Shown one piece after another: positions 1 to 9,937 of a stretch of DNA of 64,000 bases. The stretch's first letter is position 1. Every line of letters starts with the position of its first letter. The DNA is from Linum tenue (lineage: Eukaryota > Streptophyta > Magnoliopsida > Malpighiales > Linaceae), in the NCBI GenBank assembly GCA_946122785.1, contig CAMGYJ010000005.1, positions 64,554,200 to 64,618,199 on the forward strand, written 5' to 3'. The notes beneath the pieces were generated by a model. That model made no database searches and was not told where the DNA came from. It worked only from the letters and a program-made list of their open reading frames with translations. The position numbers and the translations under genes are program-made.

Positions 1-3000
1 ATTGTAGCGGTTGGCCAGATTGTTCCGTCCTTGATTAGGAGATCTCCAGGCCTGAAAAAAATTGCACAATTGAAATCAGGGGTGAAAGTATAGTGGCTGT
101 GCTTGCTCCAGCAGTCCAGCTTATAGAAAAAGTCAGGTTTAAGAAAACGTGAGCTATAAGTTGAAAGAAGCACACACTTTTTTCAATCTCAAATCTTTAT
201 TCAATTACTCATTATGAACATAATGGATTGTCAAACATTAAAAGCCACCTCACTGGAAAAAGTTCGACTCCATCTAAGCCCAATTGAAATGAGAATCCAT
301 TCTTAATGTTATGCCCAGTTGTTTCCAATTCCTTTATGACTGAAAAATATATCATAGTTCAAGAGCTCTATTTTCCCCCTTTTTTTTAATAATTAGACGT
401 AGTGCGTCCTAGCCTCCGCTGAAAAACAACCAAGGCTCAATTTTCCCTGAAAAGCATACTTCAGCAATAGTTAAGGGAAGGATCAGAACTAGAAATCCCA
501 TGGAAGCCCAAAGGCACCAAATGTAGCCTGCTACCAAGGAAGTTAGCACACTTATTACCCTCCCGATAAATATGAGAAACAGAAATCTGCCACTCTTTTT
601 CTAAATCCTTACTAAACACACTTTTTTCCACTGCTCCTGTAACTCGAAAAAGAAAAACACTTTTCTTTAAGCAATAGCAGGACAAAAAACACAGCCATAG
701 CATTGTCACTGAAGATAGATAAGTTCATTTCTGTACTACCTTCAGGGGATGATGTGGAGATGGAGTGGAGAAGCAAAACACATTCCCGTTCATGGTTGTG
801 ACGATCAGGTCCAGATCATCTCCACCATCTACATTGTCAGCCAAAACCATGCTATACCTGCACACAAAATTTAATCTGGACGTTACTATATATGCTCTTA
901 GGGATAAGCAACAATGGGAAAGACATAAAAAATTGTGGCTTACGAAGTTTCTCCAATGTCAACAACGTCCGCACAGGAGGTAGGTCCATCTATAAGATAC
1001 AAGTAACCGTCAAATGAGGTGGTCACTAAACTAAGCCCTCTGCTTTTCTCCCCTCGTTTACTAAGATCAATGAGAAGGACTTGATTGGTCACTCTCCCAT
1101 GAGTTCTGTATGGGTAAGGGCGGACCATTGAACCATCTTTGCCACTAAGGACATATATGTTTCCTGAGAGTGTTGGAACCACCACATCAGTGTGCCCATC
1201 ACCATCGACATCGCCTACAGTTGGTTGCTGAAAAACATTATAATGTTAGATTGCTCTGATGTTAATAATCACTCCAGTGCTTCAAACTCATGCTTGAATG
1301 TGTATGAGCCTAATATGGGGTGATCACTGAAGTTCAAGTCTTTCCATAATTAAACGTTAAAAAAATTAACTCCAATATTGCTATCAACCCACTCAAAGAT
1401 CTTCGAACTCAGTGGGAAATTTCAATCTTGGTATATCACACTTAATCTCAAATTCAAAGACTGACCTGGGAAACAAGACTCTTGAGATGAATCTCCCAAA
1501 TCTCTACTCCTTGGGGAGTCCATGCAGCAATATTTCCATGTGTGTCAGTGGTCACCAGTTCAATTTTACCATCATCATTTATATCAGCAGCAACTAATCC
1601 TCCTTGAATTTCCGCCATTTCAAGTGGAAACTTTTCTCTAACGTTTCCTGGTTATATTGCAATGGATATAACGAATTAGACCAAATAGCAGATGAGCAAG
1701 TAAAAATACAGAAACCTTTCTTAGAATGTCATCGTAAGGATAACAAATGGGCAATGAATTGAAGTGGAAAAGATTAAGAATTTACCGCGGTGATCCAGGA
1801 TGTAAAACAAGCCAAATGAAGTTCCAACGAGAATGTCCAGATAGCCATCGCCATCCAGATCAGCTACAGTAGGTGTGGAATATATATATGCACGGAAGTC
1901 GGCACTATCTGTACTTAAATCTAGTTCTCTTGTCCACTTAATTTGCTTTGTGTCAAGATTAAAAACCACTATTGAGCCAGCAACATACTTTGCAATATCA
2001 ATCCCTCCTAGTTCCTTTAAATGCTCTGGATTGTCATAGTACCTGCCAGGCATAAAACTCGTAAGAGACACTAGCGGAAATGATATGATACATCAAATGA
2101 AGTTAAAAAAAGTGGCCAAACTGGAATCATTATGCAAAAGCAGTAACAGAAAGAAATATGGTTAAAACGTATGCAATGTCATGTACGAAAACTCACTCAT
2201 GATCAAAGAAATACGACACTGCAACAATCATCTCTGAAACCCCATCCTTATCAATGTCTGCTATAACCTGAACAGAAGAAGCGAGTGAGAATTTCAGCCG
2301 AGTCTGTAACCTCATTTCATTTGCATCAATGAAGAAGACTTCCAATCGAGAAAATAAAGAGAACTTATAGTCCAGGTGAAAATACTGACAGGAGTGGACA
2401 ATATATGGGCATCAACATTGACATAGTCTTCTAGTTTCTCATGTTGTCCTTCACTCCACTCCTCATCTCCCCACATAGATTCATCAACATAATCATCATA
2501 GTCGTAATTGTATTCATCAGCCAGCTCATCAGTGTCACGGAACAACTCAAATGACGAATCAGCATCTGCTTCCAACCCTTCATCATTCTCCACAGTTGCC
2601 ACATGAAGGTCATCACTAGTATTCTTTCCATTCCCTGAATCTGAAACCTTTGAATCATTATCTTCGAGAAGACGCCGCCCAGAGCTTGTTTTATTATCTG
2701 CATCGCCCGATCTTGTAGCCTCAGCATTCCCAGAATTATTATCTGGCCTTATAGGCATTTTGAAGACTGATTCGGCAATCATTACACGTACAGTCTCCTG
2801 ATTGGATGTATTAGCTTGAAGGTTGTTTGCAATTGATATAGGGACAGTATTGTTTGCATCCAATGCACTCCCATTTGCAGGAGGGTTCGTCTCCACAGTT
2901 AACGATTCTGTACCATTTGCTTGTCCAAGAGTACTTCCTTCAGCTTTAGGATTATTGGCCTCTGAACTAGTAACCGTCGTGTTTGCTACAGATACACTTT

Positions 3001-4573
3001 CATTTCTTGGAGGTTGGTTTTCTGCTGATTTAGTAACTGGAGTGGTTGTATCAGGCGTGTTTTCATGAGTACCTCCAGTTGTTTCTGCAAATTAGCATCC
3101 AAAAAATCTCATAACAAACTCTACATAAAAGCAACAGCAGACACACCAAGCCCCAGATGGTTGCTCTAATCCTTAAGCCCAATATCAAGAGTAATAGATG
3201 GGAAACCTCTATAGTCCGAGAGATATCAAGCAACAGTGAAAAGCCTCCTTCATGCACTCAAAATACTATTCCCAACTGCTTCGACGCAAATGGTCAGAGA
3301 AGTTCAGATAACTGTCAAGCCAATTCAATCTATGAAATGGACTAACTACAATTAGTCGGTCCAGTTCGAAGGAAGTTGCAACATGCATTAACAAGTCTTC
3401 TTTGCAAGATTTCTTCCTAGAAATGACCCCAAGTACAGCAGAGAGTACTTTAAGAGTAGGATGGACTTACTGGACACTGAATTCTTCTCAGCCGCATCCC
3501 TGATAAGTTCATCATCATGGACATCAGGATGAGAACGATCCACAGGGTCTTGTTTCAGGCCAACATACCAATCTTTTTTAACTCTTCTACGAGGTATCTC
3601 CAGTTTCTCCGTCATCATGTAGCCTGAAACCCTGAGATCAATAGATAGAGCCCAAGAACAATTAGATGAGAAACAAAGTACCTCAACTCATACATGCGTT
3701 GGAATATAACTGTGCACCAGCGGCCAAGAATAACTCAAACAAATACCTGAAAAACATCACCACCCCGTTGTATGTAGCCAGAGCAATTTCTCTGACGCCA
3801 TCTTTGTCAATGTCATATAGGAGAGGACTAGCATGAACAGTAGACTGGTGGAATGCAGGCCAGCCTGAGTAGAAAATTTCGCATAAATCATCAATATTTT
3901 CCAACAATTTGCCAAAACTGGTGATGCAATAATTCAAAAACTGCCCTGGTAGTTGTATAGAGGTAAAGAGGGCAGAACTCACCAGGCATTTTGTCCCCAT
4001 CAGAACCTTCAAGAACTTCTAGATAGTGCAGAAAAGATGGAACGACCACGTCTAGCTTCCCGTCACTGCAACATCCACGAAGTAGAACTGGTAAACTAGA
4101 AGGATGGAAAGCCAAGAACATACTAAAAGCTAGAAGCCGAGCCAGTAAGCACCTGTTGATATCAGCAATCAAGGGGGTAGCGTAAATGCTAGAGCTGACT
4201 TCCGTTTGCCATCTCAGCTCTAAATTCCTAGGGCATTGTGTATTCAACAACGCATCTTCATCCCTACGCAGCCATAACCGTTTCAGATAAACAGGAAGAC
4301 AAACATTTTGCAACTCGAAAGGCACCAATCAACCGAATTGAACTCGTCCTCCATCAAATCTACTGAGGTTTACTAGGAACTCGCAATTCTACAAGAAATG
4401 CGCAAAAAGAGAAGCAAGGGAGAAAGCGTTTACAGTTCCGGGTAGCCGGCGGCGTCGTCACTGGCCTCCCGCTCCCGAAACTTGTTCTTCTTGATTTCTT
4501 CTCCATGGATACTGTGAAGGCAGTCCGAGAGGAGCAGACAAATGAAGAAGACTGCTGCCGCCGACGATTTCAT
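1..4573 (-). CDS. DEX1: DEX1 homologue (defective in exine formation 1), 3' end beyond the window
   Basis: Encodes a secreted or membrane-anchored calcium-binding-type protein; the Arabidopsis family member is needed for primexine and pollen wall patterning. I infer twelve coding exons: 4573-4434, 4263-4153, 4065-3983, 3864-3747, 3631-3471, 3084-2390, 2267-2197, 2042-1786, 1647-1466, 1227-944, 857-740 and 51-1; all phases close. The start ATG at 4573 opens a signal peptide ([18 protein letters not shown]). Six integrin-alpha/FG-GAP-like loops of DxDxDG type are visible, such as [28 protein letters not shown] and [14 protein letters not shown]. Exon 6 carries a low-complexity Asn/Ser and acidic stretch ending [11 protein letters not shown], the least conserved part of the family. 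The window holds about 757 residues; Arabidopsis DEX1 is roughly 900, so the C-terminal membrane anchor lies outside. The intron at 52-739 holds a LINE scrap. No lesion seen; identity is secure, borders were judged by eye. Confidence 0.93.
380..720 (-). mobile_element. LINE RNase H remnant inside a DEX1 intron
   Basis: The minus strand from 709 to 461 is open and reads as the C-terminal end of a plant L1-type RNase H domain ([20 protein letters not shown], then a LGFHG tail). A T-run near 383-390 on the plus strand fits a poly(A) tail for a minus-strand LINE. It lies in the same orientation as DEX1, inside the last intron in the window. I found no clear target-site duplication, so the ends are approximate. 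Confidence 0.6.
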
Positions 4574-5544
4574 ATGATCTTCTCCGTACTACTCTATTCC
4601 AAGTCAATAGTGCAATATCCAAAATCTTGCCGCAAGGGTCGGGGGATCAATGTAAAATACCACTTTCCACAGTCCGAATAAGCTACGATTGGATTGATGC
4701 TGAGAAAGGAGCTCCTAAACCCTAGCCAGGGTTCTCCGGATCTGTCGAGGACGGCTCAAATGAAGCAGTTATGAGCTGAATCAACTGGCAGCATCCGGCG
4801 TGGGCAAACAAAACAGTCGACTATCTCGAAGTATACGGGGAGGGGAGAAACCGAAATCAAGATTGATGGTAAAACCGGTTTACACCGATAGACGGGTTTG
4901 GTAATAGATTGCTAATTGTCGCTCTAACTTTATTTAAATCGTCCTAATTTAAAAGTTGAGATTACCATTTTATCCTTCTCTCATTTAATTGTTAACGAAA
5001 TACTATAATAAACGCAATCAATCAAAGAAATATATGTGGGCATTACTTCCATCGTCGCTGGCTGATTGTCGCCGCCCGCCGCCGCCATCTCTTAGGTGGG
5101 GAACAAAGAAGCTAATCAACACATATTGTAATTTCCTTGTAAACGGTATATAATATGGAAGAAAGGGCAACGAGTAATTTTATCATGCCATATTTTCCAT
5201 ACTCACATTGTCAGGTAGGGCAGCCGTTGAAGTTGTTGGTTCGGAGGAGAAAAAGAAGAGTGTGGCGCCGGCGTGGCGGTCGAGGTGGGGATGCAGGCGA
5301 ACATGTGCATGCAATCAGTGCAGGAAGCGTTTGGGGATGCAGCCTGAAGTATCTAAATAACTCACCATGTCATTATTTTTTCTATCCATCTTTCTCTGTT
5401 TTAAGCTTAGAGGATATAATGATTCGAATTGGGCTTCAGCCTTCGTGTCCATATACAAGGTGATCCACCACTCGCTATTGCATCTCATTTATAAAGTCCC
5501 TTATCATTTACAAAGTCTAAGAAATAATGAACAATACCTCATTC
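4574..5544. other. DEX1 upstream region, no gene recognised
   Basis: Contains the 5' leader and probable promoter of DEX1 and then about 700 bases without recognisable coding. Short open frames at 5155-5555 show no family resemblance and have no support. A GCC-rich stretch near 5071-5092 is the only compositional feature. Confidence 0.5.
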
Positions 5545-5890
5545 CACCTCGGTAGCTGAGTATATGGCTCTTGCTCAGCTTACATGTCAAATATAAGACT
5601 TCTACATGAACTTAATGTTGAACATCCTCAACCTGTGGAGCTCTTCTATGACAATTGATCGTCGATTTATATCATTCATTAAAGAAAGAAACACATTAAA
5701 TCGGTTGCCACATGGTTCATCAATTTCTCCCGTCCAAGGTTAAATCATTCATCCACTTTGATCCATAGAATCAAAAAGCATACTTGTTTACAAAGGGGTT
5801 GAGAAGATTCAGACTTCAATACGTGCAGTCCAAGTTGAACATACAAAACTTGTATGCTCAGCTTGAGGCAACGTTACAGAGAAGATGAAG
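5545..5890 (+). pseudogene. Ty1/copia RNase H and polyprotein C-terminus, degenerate
   Basis: The plus strand carries, across several frames, the conserved end of a copia polyprotein. AEYMALAQLTCQI at 5553-5592 matches the RNase H region, and further on come a PVELFYDN-like patch, a hint of the NPVFHERTKHIE motif near 5670, and an LFTKG-like end near 5790. Frameshifts and stops interrupt it throughout. No LTRs are recognisable beside it, so this is an old fragment. Confidence 0.6.
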
Positions 5891-6193
5891 CTGATGATGG
5901 ATTGGATAATCGAACCATGCTCATATAGTCGAACCATCTTAAACTAATGATGGACTGGAAAATCGAACCATGCTTAGATAGTCGAACCATGCTCTGTGCT
6001 ATTGGGCTCATTGACACAAGGCCACTTGTCTTTGCAACAAGTGAAAGTAGAGACTAAAGCGACGTCCAACTTAGCACCAAGCCCATTTCACGTTTTATGT
6101 ACAGTGTCACGTGTCGTCTTGTTCTTCGTTAGTTTTTTCCATCCTATTTCTTAACGATGCAAACAGTAGATTAGTGTTTAGCTATACAGACTA

Positions 6194-8422
6194 GGGGTCG
6201 TTTGCTTCAAGGATTTGAATGTGGGATTTGGTTCTTAAATCCAACACATGAAGGATTTGTCCAAAAGTCATTGTTTGCTGAGCAAAAATGGAGGGTACCA
6301 AATCCGTGGACCCCACGGATTTGTAAATCCCACCTATTTACTTGGGATTTGAAGAAGGGAACAAATCCTTCATGAAAAATGACTTATCTATCCCTTTATA
6401 ATTTATTTATTCCAACTTTACCCGTCATTAGTTATTCTTTGCACTACTACGATTGCCTCTTATAGCTACAAACTTAGCCATGAAAAGTAATATTGTAGCT
6501 AATAACATGCTAATGACTACATAATCTATGCCATAAGCTAATAACATAATAATGACTACATAATTTATTCATCATGGCTAGTTGTGATGGTCTTTTTTTT
6601 CCAAGAAATGTCAAGAGAGAACCTATACAAACTACCAAGACCCTGCCCAACCCAAAACATCAGTGAAGCCACCCAACAAAGTCAAAGGCGCACAACTCTA
6701 GAGGGGAGAGTAACAGGGCTTTCTGCGCCACTCTATGGGCAGCCTTGTTAGCAGTCCGGGGAACTGCCCTAAACTCTAAGGATACAGAAACAGAGGATAA
6801 GAGAAGGAAGCAATCCCGAAGCACCGGACCTCCAAGGGAGTCTGAGAAAACACCTTGACGAAGCTGACGAATCACCACCTCTGAATCTCCTTCTATGATG
6901 ACCCGAGGCAGGGATTTGGAGACCAATAGGAAGATGGCGTCTCTAGCAGCTAGGAGTTCTGCAAGGTAGGGATCAGAAATACCGGGGTGAAGAGATCCTA
7001 CTGTCAGAGCCACATGCCCGTCTGAACTCCGCACCACTAGACCAGACGAGCACCCGGAAGGTCGAACAGCAGCATCAAAGTTGATCTTCAGAAAACCATC
7101 AGGAGGAGGGGACCAGGGAGAACGGCGAGAGTAGGAGGGCTAGGGCGGAGGAGCAGGGACCAAAGGTAGGGAGGACGACAGTTCACGAACTTGGAAAAAA
7201 CATTGACGAGCGAGAGACTGGGCATGAGGTTGGATATGCTCAAAGACCACCTTATTTCTAGACTTCCAGATCCTCCACAATACACAAACGTATAGGAGAA
7301 TATGGGTTTGGGGGTGCTCAGAGAGCATAACATGTCGCCACCAGAGACTGAAGTTCACAGTCGGGGTCGAGGAAATGAAGTCATTTAGACCCATAAGCGA
7401 CCACAGTCTGGTGGCCAAAGGGCATTTGAAGAACAAATGTTCAATACTTTCCGGGCTTCTCCAGCAAATAGGGCAACGGACATGACAATTTACTCCTCTA
7501 GACTTGAGAGCTACTACTGTTGGTAATATCACTCTAAGGCACTGCCAAATAAAGAATTTCAGCTTCGGAGGGGTTAGAATATCCCATGTTTTCTTCCAGA
7601 TAGGAGGATCAATGATTTGGACTAGTGGTTTTCGGCTAGAGGCTAAGGAGAGCTCAAGAGCTAGATGGTATCCCGTTTTGACTGTATATAAACCATTTTT
7701 TGTGTAATGCCAAACTCTCGTATCTCTTTGTTGGCATCTAGGGAGTGGGGTTTTACATATAAGGTTAACTATTAAAGGATCAAAACAATATTGTAGCCTT
7801 GGGATATGCCACTCTCCTCTATTTTCCTTGATGAAAAAGGAAACTCTTGGGGAATTAGTTATGTTCGAGAGGCGGACCAACAGAGTGATGGGTTTGTGTG
7901 CAATAACCCACTTATCTTTGAAGGCTAGTTGTGATGGTCTATGTCACACATTTATTTTGCCATAAGCATATGATTATTTTGATTCAAATTTTGATTTGGA
8001 TGACAAGTAATACCCTTTAGCTACAAACTACATTTGTTGTTAAAATAGTAATTCTAACAAACAAATTTAGCCAAGAATTGTAAGATTACAACTATTATTG
8101 TGATTATCTACACATTTTAATATCTTGTGGCTACTAATTTTACGAGCTTGCTATAAAATGTCAATTTAAAAGCACAAATTAACAATATGACCATACGAAT
8201 AAAATTAGAAACACAAGTAAAGTTATATAAATCTAACATAAAGAAGGATAATAAGGTAATATACATCTTAAAGATATAAATCCATAACCCAAAAGTCCAT
8301 GATCAAATCAACTAAGCAAACAATGAACTTTTCCAAATCCATAATGCGACAAATCTCTAACAAATCCTTGGATTTTTAAATTAGAAAACCTTCATTTTCA
8401 AATCCATGAAACAAACGATCCC
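6194..8422. mobile_element. TIR DNA transposon (possibly PIF/Harbinger-like), split by a LINE
   Basis: The ends are inverted copies: GGGGTCGTTTGCTTCAAGGA at the left and, on the opposite strand at the right, GGGATCGTTTGTTTCATGGA. Both continue into ATTTGAA and AAATCC-rich sequence. TA dinucleotides flank both ends (6192-6193 and 8423-8424); a 3-bp target site is also possible. Removing the nested LINE and one copy of its duplication leaves about 880 bp, too short for a transposase and consistent with a non-autonomous element. The superfamily is a guess from end sequence. Confidence 0.6.
6594..7922 (-). mobile_element. 5'-truncated L1-type LINE nested in the TIR element
   Basis: A minus-strand open frame runs from the 7922 edge to about 6660 with a single in-frame TAG near 7139. 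Before the stop is a zf-RVT domain (RVWHYTKNGLYTVKTGYH, CPICWRSPESIEHLFFKCPLA). After it comes an RNase H domain, starting around FLKINFDAAV and including YLAELLAARDAIFLL, IIEGDSEVVIRQL and RTANKAAHRVAQKAL. The reverse transcriptase and ORF1 are missing, as in 5'-truncated insertions. A T-run at 6593-6600 marks the poly(A) end. The 18-base target duplication GGCTAGTTGTGATGGTCT is perfect at 6576-6593 and 7923-7940, so the insertion is fairly recent. Confidence 0.92.
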
Positions 8423-8639
8423 TAAGTTAGAATAACCATTTATATTATATTCCTTTTTGGCCAAGAGCCCCTTTCCGTGTTTCTCTCCATTTTTGTCACT
8501 CTATCAAACTCCTTATTCTTCTCCGCCGTCGCAGTCACTGTCAAAGGAAACTTAATAATTCTGCTTTTACCATCATTAATTTCAAAGGATATAAAATAGT
8601 TTACCGTCTGTATTATCATAAATCAGTTCTAGACCAAAG
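8423..8639. other. Short spacer, nothing recognised
   Basis: AT-rich sequence between the TIR element and the gypsy element. It ends in the CCCTT (8640-8644) that is repeated at the far end of the retrotransposon. Confidence 0.5.
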
Positions 8640-8644
8640 CCCTT

Positions 8645-9270
8645 TGTTGGTGCCACGATACTTTTCCACCCGTGCAGCGCTTACTTCCTTCCACACCGAG
8701 CGCTTGGGCCCGGCAAGACTAACGCCTAGAGGGCTAAGCCCCTCCGTTAGCGCTCCAACGATCAAGTCAGTAGTGATTCTAGAGAGAGAAGTGAAGAGAG
8801 AAGTTTTAGTGTGAGAAAACCGACCTGCTTAAATGCTACCTACCAAGTGCTATTTATACTACTCGGGCTCCTCGACCAAGCTCCGACCAACTCCTGCCAC
8901 CAAGCCTTACGTCAGCCAAGCATTAAATGCCTGGTCTGGCCTAGCGCCTACGCGCCTACACGTGGCACACTGTCCGTCTTCCACGTCGGGGCGCATAGGG
9001 GGACCACCGGCCTCGTGGCGCCCTTCCGACCTCGCCCATCCGTACTTCCTTGTCTGCGAGCCTATTTTGTCGCTATGCGCCCCCTTTCTTTCATAGCTGC
9101 CTAGGTCATGCCCTCATAGGCTACAAATGGGCTTCATGCCCAACAGGCACTTGACTTTCATGGGCTTGCTCCTATTATCCCCACATGGGTTATGCCCTAG
9201 ATAGATCATAAGCGGGCTTTAGGCCCAACATGCTTTTGACTTTCGTGGGCTTATCTCTATTACCCCAACA
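8645..9270 (-). repeat. 3' LTR of the Tat-like element
   Basis: 626 bp, TGTTGG...CCAACA. It contains a minus-strand TATAAATA at 8858-8851, matching the one in the 5' LTR. Open frames inside it on the plus strand are duplicated exactly in the other LTR and are not genes. Confidence 0.95.
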
Positions 9271-9285
9271 ATTGCCCCCCAGTTA
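9271..9285 (-). other. Polypurine tract of the Tat-like element
   Basis: Read on the minus strand, ACTGGGGGGCAAT lies directly beside the 3' LTR, where the plus-strand primer of reverse transcription is expected. Confidence 0.7.
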
Positions 9286-9937
9286 GGTGTTCACTGGTGA
9301 ACGCCTAACTATGACCCTGGCTCACATGAGGCTTCCCAGCATGTGTACCAACTCCAAGATATGCGCTTCCGGATGGGTCTGCGCCTACTCGACAAAAGGG
9401 GCGCTCGGGGTCACGTTGCCCCCCTCTCCTAGCTATGACGATTTTCTGCCTTTTACGCGCCTAACTATGACTCTGGTTTACATGAGGCTTCCAGGATGGG
9501 TCTGCGCCTACTCGACCAAAGGGGCGCATGGGTCACGTTGCCCCCCCTCTCCCGGCTAAGACGATTTTCTGCCTTTCACGTTTATTTAATCGATCCTCCA
9601 ATTTCCTCGCGCTTCCCTCGACTTTAACGCTACGAGGCGCACGACCGTACCTCTCGCCCTCCACTCGGCGTGCGTTCAAATTTTGAATTTCAAAATCCTA
9701 ATTTCAAAATTCAAATTTTGAACGGAGGGCGAGGATTGGTCTGTTCCGCGCGCGCACATCCCGAGGTGACTCTTCGCCTCCTCCCTTCCTCTTATCAATA
9801 CACACTCTCCTCCCCATTCTACTTCATTCGCCCCAAATCCAGTTCTCTCTCTAGTTCCTCTCTCTAGCTGCTCCGCCTCTCTCTCACCCACGCGCCTACC
9901 ATTCTCTCGCTTGTGCGCCTGTTGCATCCTTGCAACT

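Noticed and set aside
2431..2727. Met-rich frame overlapping DEX1 exon 6
   Set aside because: Alternative-frame shadow of the acidic DEX1 segment.
5155..5555. Possible small gene upstream of DEX1
   Set aside because: No family resemblance, and the frame runs into the copia remnant.
8811..9104. Open frame of 97 codons, repeated exactly at 19027-19320
   Set aside because: It lies wholly inside the LTRs, on the strand opposite to gag-pol, and is identical only because the LTRs are nearly identical.
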